Origin: Ruegeria lacuscaerulensis
Lineage (GTDB): Bacteria > Pseudomonadota > Alphaproteobacteria > Rhodobacterales > Rhodobacteraceae
Assembly: GCF_013031245.1 (NCBI RefSeq)
Contig: NZ_WPZL01000008.1
Coordinates: forward strand, 62,001 to 126,000
Length of the DNA: 64,000 bases
Direction of reading: 5' to 3'
Positions 55,865 through 63,760 of the stretch are shown here, piece after piece (the stretch's first letter is position 1; every line of letters starts with the position of its first letter). Below the pieces are notes generated by a model. That model saw nothing but the letters and a program-made list of their open reading frames with translations, searched no databases and had not been told where the DNA came from. A program made the position numbers and the translations under genes.

Positions 55865-55876
55865 ACGAATTTCGCA
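55865..55876. promoter_or_regulatory. CGAATTTCG box in the Lrp-Rieske divergent promoter
   Basis: ACGAATTTCGCA is identical to the box at 55233-55244, and the flanking TTTTAC is also partly shared. It stands 39 bases before the Lrp start and 123 bases before the Rieske oxygenase start, a suitable position for controlling both. Confidence 0.5.
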
Positions 55877-55998
55877 ACTATGGCAGAAAAAATTATCATT
55901 GACGCAAAGCTTTTCGCAATCAAAGCTCGGAAATAATCAACTCGCAGAACTGCAGTTCGATGAAATCAAGCGCCCGACTTACCAGAAGGAAGCCAATC

Positions 55999-57381
55999 AT
56001 GTCATCCGCAGCAGAAAAACCGCAAATCAAGGTATTTGCCGGAAATTTCCAGGGCTATAACCAATCGCAACCAGCAGAGATCGACGAAGAGATAGCGCGC
56101 GTCGGCGCCGGTACGCCCGCCGGAGAATATTTGCGCCGGTTCTGGCACCCGGTTCATATCACCGAAGACCTTGGCGATCTGCCCAAGGCCATCACCATCC
56201 TTGGTGAAGAACTGGTTCTGTTCCGCTATGGCGAAGACAAGCAACAGATTGGACTGGTTCACAAATACTGCCCGCACCGGCGCGCCTCGCTTGAATATGG
56301 CAAATGTGAAGACCGGGGCATCCGCTGCTGTTACCACGGCTGGTTGTTCGCGCCGGACGGCGAAATTCTGGAGGCCCCGGCCGAAGACCAGACCGCCCGC
56401 GCCGTCGAGATGGTCAAAGAACGCACCCGCCTGGGCGCTTATCCTGTGATCGAATATCGCGGCCTTATCTTCGCCTATATGGGTCCACCCGAAAAACAGC
56501 CGGACTTTCCGATCTATGACGCGTTCGAGCATGAGGGAATGACCAGCGCACCGTACAAGGCGCCATACACCTGCAACTGGATTCAGGTGCAGGACGCGAT
56601 CATGGATCCGACCCATACGACGTTCCTGCATAGCCAGAACAGTCACCCGCAGTTTTCAGAAGGCATGATGGCGTCGGGTGAGTTGAAATTCTACGAGCGG
56701 AACGAAAACCATTTCCTCGGCACCTCGACCCGGCGCATCGGAGAGAATGCCTGGGTCCGGCTGAATGAGCTGATCCTGCCGAACTTCACGCAGGCCGGGT
56801 CGGCCTATGCCGCCGACGGAACCGAACCGCGCTATTTCGGGCGTTCGTGCTTTACCCGCTGGGTGGTGCCCGTCGATGACGAGAACACAATTGTCTACGC
56901 CTGGGCCAACTTTGGCGACCGCTGGGACCCGCATGAGTACAACACCAAGGAAGGTCATGAGATGATCGAACAGGGCGAGGTGCTTGATCGGACGCCGGAA
57001 GAAAAACAGCGCTACCCTGCCGACTCGGAGGCGGTAGAAGGGATGGGGCCGATCTCGACCCATAAAGGTGAAAACCTGATGCCGACGGACCGGGGTATTT
57101 CGCTCTATCGTCGTCGCGTTCGCAAGGCGATCCGGGATCTGGAAAACGATGGTATCGAGCCGCCCCAACCGCTGCGGCACGGCGCGCAATCCGTGCGCAC
57201 CTATGGTCAGGATACCGTACTGCATCTGCCGCCAATCGATGGTCAGGACGACAGCGCATACCTGCTGAAAATCGGTGAAACGGTGATGGAAATGCAGTTC
57301 GAGCATGAGGATTGGTGCGACGAGGACCGCGACCCGGAAATCATCAAACGCCTCAAGGAAATGGAAACCAACGGAATCTGA
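55999..57381 (+). CDS. Rieske non-heme iron oxygenase, alpha subunit
   Basis: A 460-residue ring-hydroxylating-type or N-demethylating oxygenase. The Rieske 2Fe-2S ligands are Cys91, His93, Cys110 and His113 (CPH, then CCYHGW). The mononuclear iron site is in QDAIMDPTHTTFLH, with two His and the bridging Asp. The overall style (long C-terminal domain, about 460 residues) is that of phthalate-dioxygenase-like single-component alpha subunits, which need a separate reductase; no reductase gene is seen here. AGAAGGAAG precedes ATG 55999. A strong intrinsic terminator follows at once. The substrate is unknown; demethylation of a betaine-like compound or hydroxylation of an aromatic are both possible. 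Confidence 0.9.
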   Translation: MSSAAEKPQIKVFAGNFQGYNQSQPAEIDEEIARVGAGTPAGEYLRRFWHPVHITEDLGDLPKAITILGEELVLFRYGEDKQQIGLVHKYCPHRRASLEYGKCEDRGIRCCYHGWLFAPDGEILEAPAEDQTARAVEMVKERTRLGAYPVIEYRGLIFAYMGPPEKQPDFPIYDAFEHEGMTSAPYKAPYTCNWIQVQDAIMDPTHTTFLHSQNSHPQFSEGMMASGELKFYERNENHFLGTSTRRIGENAWVRLNELILPNFTQAGSAYAADGTEPRYFGRSCFTRWVVPVDDENTIVYAWANFGDRWDPHEYNTKEGHEMIEQGEVLDRTPEEKQRYPADSEAVEGMGPISTHKGENLMPTDRGISLYRRRVRKAIRDLENDGIEPPQPLRHGAQSVRTYGQDTVLHLPPIDGQDDSAYLLKIGETVMEMQFEHEDWCDEDRDPEIIKRLKEMETNGI

Positions 57382-57396
57382 TGAATTCCCCGACTT

Positions 57397-57439
57397 CCTC
57401 CGCGCCGGTTTCTCAAACCGGATCGCGGAGGGTTTTTTT
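57397..57439 (+). terminator. Strong intrinsic terminator after the Rieske oxygenase gene
   Basis: The outer stem CCTCCGCG (57397-57404) / CGCGGAGG (57424-57431) encloses an inner stem CCGGTTT (57405-57411) / AAACCGG (57415-57421), followed by G and seven Ts (57433-57439). This is the clearest Rho-independent terminator in the window and lies before the next gene on the same strand. Confidence 0.9.
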
Positions 57440-57465
57440 GGTCAACTCTACGCAAGGAACCCACC

Positions 57466-58482
57466 ATGGCTGTGAAAGTTCACGTCAAAAACAACCGTTG
57501 GGCCGAAGGATCGTTTCCAAACACGCCGGAGGGCGAAGAGGTGTTCACCATCACCGGCGAACGATTTGCCACCGCACAGGCGCGGCATCCTGATGTAGTC
57601 GGCAAGTTAAACCCGTTCATCGACTGGGATACGGATAACTGGCAAAGCTCGATGGCAGAGGCCGAGGTCCTGCTGACCTGGAACCTGCCAACCGAGGATT
57701 TGGCGAAAGTTGCGCCCAATCTGAAATGGATTCACTGCATCGGTGCCGGCGTCGAACACATGCTGCCGATGGATTGGCTGCCTGATAGTGTCACCCTAAC
57801 TAATAACAAAGGTGTGCATGCCGCCAAAGCCGGAGAATTCGGGCTGATGGCAATCCTGATGTTGCATTCGCATATGCCCGCCATCGTCACCAACCAGCGC
57901 AATGCGCACTATGAATCGCTCTATTGCTCGCCCATCGCGGGCAAAACCGTCGTTGTGCTGGGCACCGGGTCACTGGGTGGTTCGGGCGCGAAAATGATCA
58001 AGCCTCTGGGCGTCAATGTCATCGGCGTCAACCGGTCAGGGCGGGATGTCGAAGGCTGCGATCGTTGTGTGCCGACCGCGCAGCTGGACGAGGTTCTGCC
58101 GCTGGCGGATTATCTGCTGATCGCCACCCCTGACACGCCGGAAACGCGCGGATTGCTGGATCGGCGACGGCTGGACCTGATGAAACCCTCGGCAGGCATC
58201 ATCAATATCGGGCGCGAAGCGGTCATGGATTACGATGCCCTGTGCGACAAGCTGGACGAAGGCAGCCTGGGCGGAGCCATTCTGGATGTATTCGAACCCG
58301 AACCCATCGCTGCGGACTCGCGACTCTGGAACACGAAGAACCTTATTATCACGCCTCACGTCTCGGCCGACGACGGCGACGCTTATATCCCGTTGACGCT
58401 GGGGTTGTTCTTTCAGAACATGGAACTGTTCCTTGCCGGCAAACCCTTGCTGAACCCCATCGATCCCAAACTGGGCTATTGA
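57466..58482 (+). CDS. D-2-hydroxyacid dehydrogenase family protein
   Basis: A 338-residue NAD(P)-dependent enzyme interconverting a 2-oxoacid and a D-2-hydroxyacid. The NAD motif is VLGTGSLGGSGAKMIKPLG (slightly variant GxGxxG), followed by NIGREAV with the substrate Arg, ILDVFEPEPI with the Glu, and ITPHVSADD with the catalytic His. The N-terminal about 100 residues form the split catalytic domain. AAGGAACC precedes the ATG. It starts 26 bases after the terminator, so it is either read by partial read-through or from its own promoter, and it continues into the GarR-like gene. Confidence 0.88.
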   Translation: MAVKVHVKNNRWAEGSFPNTPEGEEVFTITGERFATAQARHPDVVGKLNPFIDWDTDNWQSSMAEAEVLLTWNLPTEDLAKVAPNLKWIHCIGAGVEHMLPMDWLPDSVTLTNNKGVHAAKAGEFGLMAILMLHSHMPAIVTNQRNAHYESLYCSPIAGKTVVVLGTGSLGGSGAKMIKPLGVNVIGVNRSGRDVEGCDRCVPTAQLDEVLPLADYLLIATPDTPETRGLLDRRRLDLMKPSAGIINIGREAVMDYDALCDKLDEGSLGGAILDVFEPEPIAADSRLWNTKNLIITPHVSADDGDAYIPLTLGLFFQNMELFLAGKPLLNPIDPKLGY

Positions 58483-58492
58483 GGAGAGTGCC

Positions 58493-59380
58493 ATGAACAT
58501 AGGCTTTATCGGACTGGGCGTTATGGGAGCCCCGATGGCCGGGCATCTGGCAGATGCAGGCCACGCCATTTTCACCTGCCTCAACCGCTCGGCCTTGCCC
58601 GACGCGCTGGACGGCAAACCCGTACAGGTGGTTGGCAGCCCTGCCGAGGTTGCTGCTCATTGTGACACCGTGATAATCATGGTCCCCGATACACCGGATG
58701 TGGAACGGGTAATAACAGGTGAATCCGGCGTTCTTGTGAATGTGCATGAGGGTTCGCTGGTCATCGACATGTCGTCGATCAGCCCGATTGCGACCGAAGC
58801 GCTGGCGCGGTCTGTCAATGAAAAAGGCGGTCTGTATGTGGATGCTCCGGTATCCGGCGGAGAGGTCGGGGCCAAGGCAGCCAGCCTGACCATCATGTGC
58901 GGCGGGCCGCAGGCAGCATTCGACCGCGCCAGGCCACTGTTCGACCTGATGGGCAAGAACATCACTTTGATCGGAGAACACAACGGCGCGGGCCAAACCT
59001 GCAAGATCGCCAATCAGATCATCGTTGCCCTAAACATCGAAGCTGTGGCCGAAGCGTTGGTCTTTGCATCCAAAGCCGGCTGCGATCCGGCGACCGTGCG
59101 TGAGGCGCTGATGGGCGGCTTTGCGTCTTCGAAAATTCTCGAAGTGCATGGGGAGCGGATGATCAAACGCACGATGGACCCGGGCTTCCGCATCGAACTG
59201 CATCAGAAGGACCTCAATCTGGCGTTGTCCTCGGCGCGGGCTATTGGTGTATCTCTTCCCAATACAGCAACCGCGCAGGAATTGTTTAACTCCTGTTCCG
59301 CCAACGGCGGGGCACAGGACGATCATTCCGGTATGGTCAAAGCGTTGGAGCGGCTGGCCAATCATGAGGTCGGGAGCTGA
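58493..59380 (+). CDS. NAD(P)-dependent 3-hydroxyacid dehydrogenase (GarR / 3-hydroxyisobutyrate dehydrogenase family)
   Basis: A 295-residue beta-hydroxyacid dehydrogenase. It has the cofactor motif IGFIGLGVMGAPMAGHLADAG, the substrate-binding DAPVSGGEVGAKAASL and the catalytic Lys in GAGQTCKIANQI. Family members reduce tartronate semialdehyde, or oxidise 3-hydroxyisobutyrate, 4-hydroxybutyrate and similar compounds. TGAGGAGAG precedes the ATG, ten bases after the previous gene. A hairpin about 140 bases downstream ends this two-gene unit. The exact substrate is not clear. Confidence 0.88.
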   Translation: MNIGFIGLGVMGAPMAGHLADAGHAIFTCLNRSALPDALDGKPVQVVGSPAEVAAHCDTVIIMVPDTPDVERVITGESGVLVNVHEGSLVIDMSSISPIATEALARSVNEKGGLYVDAPVSGGEVGAKAASLTIMCGGPQAAFDRARPLFDLMGKNITLIGEHNGAGQTCKIANQIIVALNIEAVAEALVFASKAGCDPATVREALMGGFASSKILEVHGERMIKRTMDPGFRIELHQKDLNLALSSARAIGVSLPNTATAQELFNSCSANGGAQDDHSGMVKALERLANHEVGS

Positions 59381-59821
59381 TCAGTTACTTGCCAGATGGC
59401 GTTCCCCGACCAGCAAACCGGCTCTTAATCCAATCGACCGGGAGCACCTAACAGGGCGCGGCTGTCGCTCGGCCATTGTGGATCAATGAAGATCCGTCGC
59501 ACCTGCGAACCTTCATAACAAAGGGCGCAATCAATGCGCCCTTTCTGCTGGTCTGTTCGACCAGACCAGCAATCTAACACCTCGGTTACTCCAGTCAGAT
59601 CGAATTACACACACTCGCCATGTCTCCGGCAATACTGGGCGTGCAGCATTCTGAGACAGGCGCGCAGTGTCATTTCCCTGCCTCAACATTGCCATTCCAA
59701 TTCGTCGTACCTTGGCCCTGAATAAGTCGTTTGAAAAGATGCATCCCAAGCACCTTTAATATCAAAACGAGCAGCCCAGTCTGCCTCGACACGTCCCAAG
59801 GCTCAGCAAGGAGACCCAGGT
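59381..59821. other. Intergenic region between two plus-strand operons
   Basis: About 440 bases with a terminator at 59520-59544 and no recognised gene. A promoter for the next operon is expected in the AT-richer part near 59700-59770. Confidence 0.5.
59520..59544 (+). terminator. Terminator-like hairpin
   Basis: AAAGGGCGCA (59520-59529) and TGCGCCCTTT (59535-59544) form a perfect 10-bp stem with a 5-base loop; the descending arm ends in TTT. It closes the dehydrogenase pair and separates it from the TPP enzyme operon. Confidence 0.75.
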
Positions 59822-60799
59822 TTGAAAGTCGCATTCACCGATTTTGTTCAGCCCGATCTTGATCTGGAAACTTTGCTTCTGAACGAAGCCGGGTTCGACA
59901 TGGCCGTCGCCGATCCGCATTGCACGACCGAGCAAGAAGTCATCGACTTCGTCAAGTCGACAGGTGCAGATGCCATCGTGTCGCTTTACGCTCCGATGGG
60001 CGAGGCCGTGTTCTCTGCCCTGCCCGACCTGAAAATCGTCAGCGTGCCGCTGGTGGGGGTCGACGCCATCGACACCGAGGCCGCCAAACGCCACGGCATC
60101 TGGATAGCCCACATCCCCGACGCCTGGGTGTCTGAGGTCGGTGTGCATGCTGCCGCTATGGCGCTGTCGCTGGTCCGGCACTTGCCGTTTTACGACAGGT
60201 CGGTACGTGAAAAGCGCTGGGACTACGAAGAACCCGGCGTATTGCACCGCACCCACGACATGACCTTTGGCCTGCTGGGCTGTGGTCGCATCGGTCAACA
60301 GGCCGCGCGCAGCGCGGCGCCCAGTTTCGGCAAGGTGATCGCCTATGACCCCTATATGCCCGCCGAGGCCTTCCCGGACTGGATCGAACGGGTCGAGACC
60401 AAAGAGGCGCTGTTTGAACAGGCCAATATTGTGTCGCTGCATTCGCCGCTGACCGCGGAAACCAGACATATCGTGAATGCAGATCTTCTGGGCCGAATGC
60501 CGCGCGGCAGCTTTATCGTCAACGCCTCGCGCGGGGCGCTGATCGACCCGGACGCCCTGTTGGCCGCGCTGGACAGCGGCCAGATCGGCGGGGCTGGTCT
60601 GGATGTGTTCGAGGTCGAACCCCCCGACCCGAATGACCCCCTGCTGCATCATCCGCGCACCGTCGTGTCGCCGCATGCCGCCTACTATTCTGTCGAGGCC
60701 GATGAAGAGGGCCGCTCGCGCGCGATCAGGAACGTGATCACTTATGCCAATTCCGGGCGCCCGGACCATTTTGTCGTCGAAGGGATGAAACAGCCATGA
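59822..60799 (+). CDS. D-2-hydroxyacid dehydrogenase (phosphoglycerate-dehydrogenase-like)
   Basis: A 325-residue enzyme of the same superfamily as the product of 57466-58482 but of the SerA/CtBP-like branch. It has LLGCGRIGQQAARSA (NAD site), VNASRGALIDPDALLAAL with the substrate Arg, GLDVFEVEPPDPNDPL with the Glu and VSPHAAYYS with the His. It starts at a TTG (59822) preceded by AAGGAG, and no ATG fits the conserved N-terminus. It overlaps the next gene by four bases (ATGA), so oxidoreductase and decarboxylase are made together and probably share a 2-oxoacid intermediate. Confidence 0.88.
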   Translation: MKVAFTDFVQPDLDLETLLLNEAGFDMAVADPHCTTEQEVIDFVKSTGADAIVSLYAPMGEAVFSALPDLKIVSVPLVGVDAIDTEAAKRHGIWIAHIPDAWVSEVGVHAAAMALSLVRHLPFYDRSVREKRWDYEEPGVLHRTHDMTFGLLGCGRIGQQAARSAAPSFGKVIAYDPYMPAEAFPDWIERVETKEALFEQANIVSLHSPLTAETRHIVNADLLGRMPRGSFIVNASRGALIDPDALLAALDSGQIGGAGLDVFEVEPPDPNDPLLHHPRTVVSPHAAYYSVEADEEGRSRAIRNVITYANSGRPDHFVVEGMKQP

Positions 60800-62418
60800 G
60801 AGATCTTGATACCTCAACCATGACCTGCGGCGAAGGCCTTCTGCATCTGCTCAAAGCCTACGGAGTTGACACCGCATTCGGCATTCCCGGCTATCACACG
60901 GTCGAGTTCTACCGCAATTTCGACAAGATGGGCATACGTCAGGTCACTCCCCGGCACGAGCAGGGCTCGGCCTACGGGGCCTATGGCCATGCCGCCGCGA
61001 CCGGTAAACCCGGTGTTTGCTTTCTGGTCACTGGCGCGGGCGTGACAAATGGGACAACGGCCATCGGCGAGGCGTATTCCAACTCGATCCCGATGCTGAT
61101 TTTCACCACCATGAACAATGTGCACGAGCTTGGCATGAATGGCGGGCGTATGCATGAGTTGCGATCCCAGTCCGATATTCTGGATCAGGTGACGGCGTTC
61201 ACCCATACATTGCTGGACGCGCGCAACCTGCCCGAGATTCTGGCCCGCGCCTTTGCCGTTTTCTCGGGACAGCGCCCGCGCCCGGTCTGCATTCAGATCC
61301 CGCAGGACGTTCTGGCAGGACCGGTCAGTTTCGACATCGAAGCCTGGCCGCCCGCCCCCAAACCCGGGCCGGATCCCAACGAGGTCGAAAAGATCGCAGG
61401 GATGCTGTCGGAAAGTAATTCCACCATGATCGTAGTGGGAGGCGGCGCTATCCCGGCCTCAAAAGAGGTGCTGGAACTGGCCGAGCGGCTGGACGCGCCG
61501 GTCATCAACTCATGTGCTGGGAAGGGCGTGATCCCCGAAGATCACCCCTTGTGCCTTGGGTTTAGCCAGGCCTTCGATCCGGTGCGCGACCTGCTGCGGG
61601 AAGCAGGCGCGGTGCTGGCAATCGGCACCGAATTCGCCGAGCCTGACCGATACTTCACCGAAGACTACCCGATTGACGGTAAGCTGATCCGTATCGATAT
61701 CGATCCCGGTCAGATCATGCATTACTCAAAACCCGCCGCCGCTTTGCTGAGTGACTCCAAACTGGCGGTTTCGGCGATTCTGAAGGCGCTTGAGAACCAC
61801 AACAGTCCGCAGCACGACCAGCCCGCCGCCGATCTGGTGGCCGAGACGCGGGGCAAATTCAGTGGCGATTTGTGCAAGGAATCCCCCAAGCACAAAAAGG
61901 CACTGGAGATCATCCACGACGTCCTGCCAGAAAACACGATCATTAGCGCTGATGCTTCACAGGTATGCTACACGGGGCTCTATCACTATCCGATGAGTCA
62001 CCCGAACCTGTTCCATTTTCCCAACGGCTATGCCGCGATGGGGTTTGGCGTTCCTGTCGCTATAGGCATGAAGGTCGGCGCGGGCGACAAACCGGTGGCC
62101 TGCATCACCGGGGACGGGTCATTCCAGATGACGTGCGAGGAACTGGCCGCCGCGGTTGAACAAAAGCTATCCATGCCCATCATCGTCTGGTCAAATGATG
62201 GCTATCAGGAAATCCGGGAATACATGGACAGCAAAGGTCTGCCCACTATCGGATGCACCATCTACAACCCTGAATTCAAGAAAATCGCCGAGGCATTCGG
62301 GGCCCATGGCCGCCGCCCGCAGAGCGCGGAAGAACTGCGCGAAGCGCTGGAGTTTGCGTTACAGGCGGACGGCCCCACCATCATCGAAATCGACGAAAAA
62401 GACGCATGGCTGCAATAG
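60796..62418 (+). CDS. TPP-dependent 2-oxoacid decarboxylase (AruI / acetolactate-synthase-like)
   Basis: A 540-residue thiamine-diphosphate enzyme. The catalytic Glu55 that activates TPP is in RHEQGSAYG, after FGIPGYHTVEFYR. The TPP/Mg motif GDGSFQMTCEELAAAVEQKLSMPIIVWSND (in outline) is close to the C-terminus. Blocks such as GPGVTN-like GAGVTNGTTAIGEAYSNSIPMLIF and RPRPVCIQIPQDVL resemble 5-guanidino-2-oxopentanoate decarboxylase (AruI) of the arginine transaminase pathway. Non-oxidative decarboxylation of a 2-oxoacid with a polar tail is the most likely activity; carboligation cannot be excluded. It is coupled to the preceding dehydrogenase gene and followed 31 bases later by the histidine-box protein. 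Confidence 0.87.
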   Translation: MRDLDTSTMTCGEGLLHLLKAYGVDTAFGIPGYHTVEFYRNFDKMGIRQVTPRHEQGSAYGAYGHAAATGKPGVCFLVTGAGVTNGTTAIGEAYSNSIPMLIFTTMNNVHELGMNGGRMHELRSQSDILDQVTAFTHTLLDARNLPEILARAFAVFSGQRPRPVCIQIPQDVLAGPVSFDIEAWPPAPKPGPDPNEVEKIAGMLSESNSTMIVVGGGAIPASKEVLELAERLDAPVINSCAGKGVIPEDHPLCLGFSQAFDPVRDLLREAGAVLAIGTEFAEPDRYFTEDYPIDGKLIRIDIDPGQIMHYSKPAAALLSDSKLAVSAILKALENHNSPQHDQPAADLVAETRGKFSGDLCKESPKHKKALEIIHDVLPENTIISADASQVCYTGLYHYPMSHPNLFHFPNGYAAMGFGVPVAIGMKVGAGDKPVACITGDGSFQMTCEELAAAVEQKLSMPIIVWSNDGYQEIREYMDSKGLPTIGCTIYNPEFKKIAEAFGAHGRRPQSAEELREALEFALQADGPTIIEIDEKDAWLQ

Positions 62419-62449
62419 CGGCCGGGCCACGGGATTGGAGGGTGTTTCT

Positions 62450-63463
62450 ATGATTACCAATGCAAAGACATCCAATATCCACCTGGACAAAAAGGCGCTG
62501 AAGGCACTGATGCGCCGTAGCGATCGGCCGGGGTTGATCTATCTGGGCAGCTGGCTTGGCTTGCTGGCTTTCTGCGCCACGCTGGTCATGCTGTCCGTGG
62601 GCACATGGTGGATGGTCCCGACCCTGCTGATCTATTCCGGCATTTTCGCGGTACCAGCCTATGCACTGTCTCATGAATGCGCCCATGGCACGGCCTTTCG
62701 CACACGCTGGCTGAATGAGGCCGTCTTTTGGCTCACCTCCCTGCTTTATTACGAGGAACCGTTGCATCGCCGCTATTCCCACGCCAGCCACCACACCCAT
62801 ACGTGGATCGAAGGCGAAGACAACCAGATGCCCTTTGCCCCGATCCCGTTGACCTTTTCGGGCTGGGTCGAGGAAATCCTCGGGCTCGGACTGTACTGCC
62901 ACCAGACGAAAATGTTCGTGTCGCACTCATTGGGCGTTTTCTCGGACGACGTAAAGCGCGTCACACCTGAAAGCGAACTGCCTCGGATGCAGCGCAATAC
63001 GCAAATCTGCGTGGCGATCTACTTGGGTTTTGCGGCGATCAGCATCTGGTTCGGCTGGCTGTGGCCCCTGTGGCTGATCGTAATCCCGCGTGTGCTCGGA
63101 GGGCCGATCATGAACGCTTTCATACTGATGCAGCACGTGGAAATGGCGGAAAACCAACCGAATATAGTCCAATCCACACGCTCGTTCCGCACCAACTGGT
63201 TTTTCCAGTTCCTGTATTTCAACATGAACAACCATATCGAGCATCACCTTTACCCAACGGTGCCCTTCCACGCGCTACCGAAACTGAGTGAAGCGTTGAC
63301 CGATCAGTTGCCCAAACCTGATGCGGGTTTTTTGAACACCCATTGGGAAGTTCTGAAGATCACTGTCCGGCGCTCGCTTGGGCATGATGACCGGTCAGAC
63401 AAAATTCGCCAGGCATTCCCGGACACTCCAGCGGGAGAGACCAATGACACAGCAATGGCTTGA
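62450..63463 (+). CDS. Membrane di-iron desaturase/hydroxylase family protein
   Basis: A 337-residue integral membrane protein of the fatty acid desaturase superfamily. Two N-terminal membrane helices (about 30-75) precede the first histidine box HECAHGT; the second is HRRYSHASHH, the third HIEHHLYP, and further spans lie about 165-220. The eight or more His ligands a di-iron centre. GGAGG lies before ATG 62450; the longer frame upstream overlaps the TPP gene and is not credible. The gene overlaps a Rieske ferredoxin gene by 20 bases, so the enzyme is probably a monooxygenase supplied with electrons by that ferredoxin. The substrate need not be a fatty acid. Confidence 0.87.
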   Translation: MITNAKTSNIHLDKKALKALMRRSDRPGLIYLGSWLGLLAFCATLVMLSVGTWWMVPTLLIYSGIFAVPAYALSHECAHGTAFRTRWLNEAVFWLTSLLYYEEPLHRRYSHASHHTHTWIEGEDNQMPFAPIPLTFSGWVEEILGLGLYCHQTKMFVSHSLGVFSDDVKRVTPESELPRMQRNTQICVAIYLGFAAISIWFGWLWPLWLIVIPRVLGGPIMNAFILMQHVEMAENQPNIVQSTRSFRTNWFFQFLYFNMNNHIEHHLYPTVPFHALPKLSEALTDQLPKPDAGFLNTHWEVLKITVRRSLGHDDRSDKIRQAFPDTPAGETNDTAMA

Positions 63464-63755
63464 CGCTTGTGCGACGGATGACGTCGATGACGAGGACCTG
63501 ATAACGCTCGATCTGGGGGGACGGTTCGTCGCGATCTACAACACGCCCCAAGGGTTCTTTGCAACGGACGGGATGTGCTCGCATGAGGACGAACCTTTGG
63601 GCGACGGGCTGGTGATGGACGGCGTGATCGAATGCCCGCTGCATCAGGGCCGGTTCTGTGTCCGCACGGGAAAGGCGCTGAGCGCCCCGGCGGTTACCGA
63701 TCTTTGCAGCTATGAGACCCGCGTCGAAAATGGGCGCGTCTTTGTAAAGGTCTGA
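63444..63755 (+). CDS. Rieske-type 2Fe-2S ferredoxin
   Basis: A 103-residue soluble electron carrier. The Rieske ligands are in CSHEDEPLG (C-x-H) and CPLHQGRF (C-x2-H), separated by 16 residues, within a single Rieske domain like those of dioxygenase ferredoxins and NirD. ATG at 63444 has GGGAGAGA and lies inside the end of the desaturase-like gene, indicating coupling. It should pass electrons to the adjacent di-iron enzyme or to the Rieske oxygenase encoded 6 kb upstream. A ferredoxin reductase is not seen in the window. Confidence 0.92.
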   Translation: MTQQWLDACATDDVDDEDLITLDLGGRFVAIYNTPQGFFATDGMCSHEDEPLGDGLVMDGVIECPLHQGRFCVRTGKALSAPAVTDLCSYETRVENGRVFVKV

Positions 63756-63760
63756 GACCA

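Noticed and set aside
59762..60817. A 351-codon minus-strand frame over the second D-2-hydroxyacid dehydrogenase
   Set aside because: The plus-strand frame has all family motifs and a coupled downstream gene; the antisense has none.
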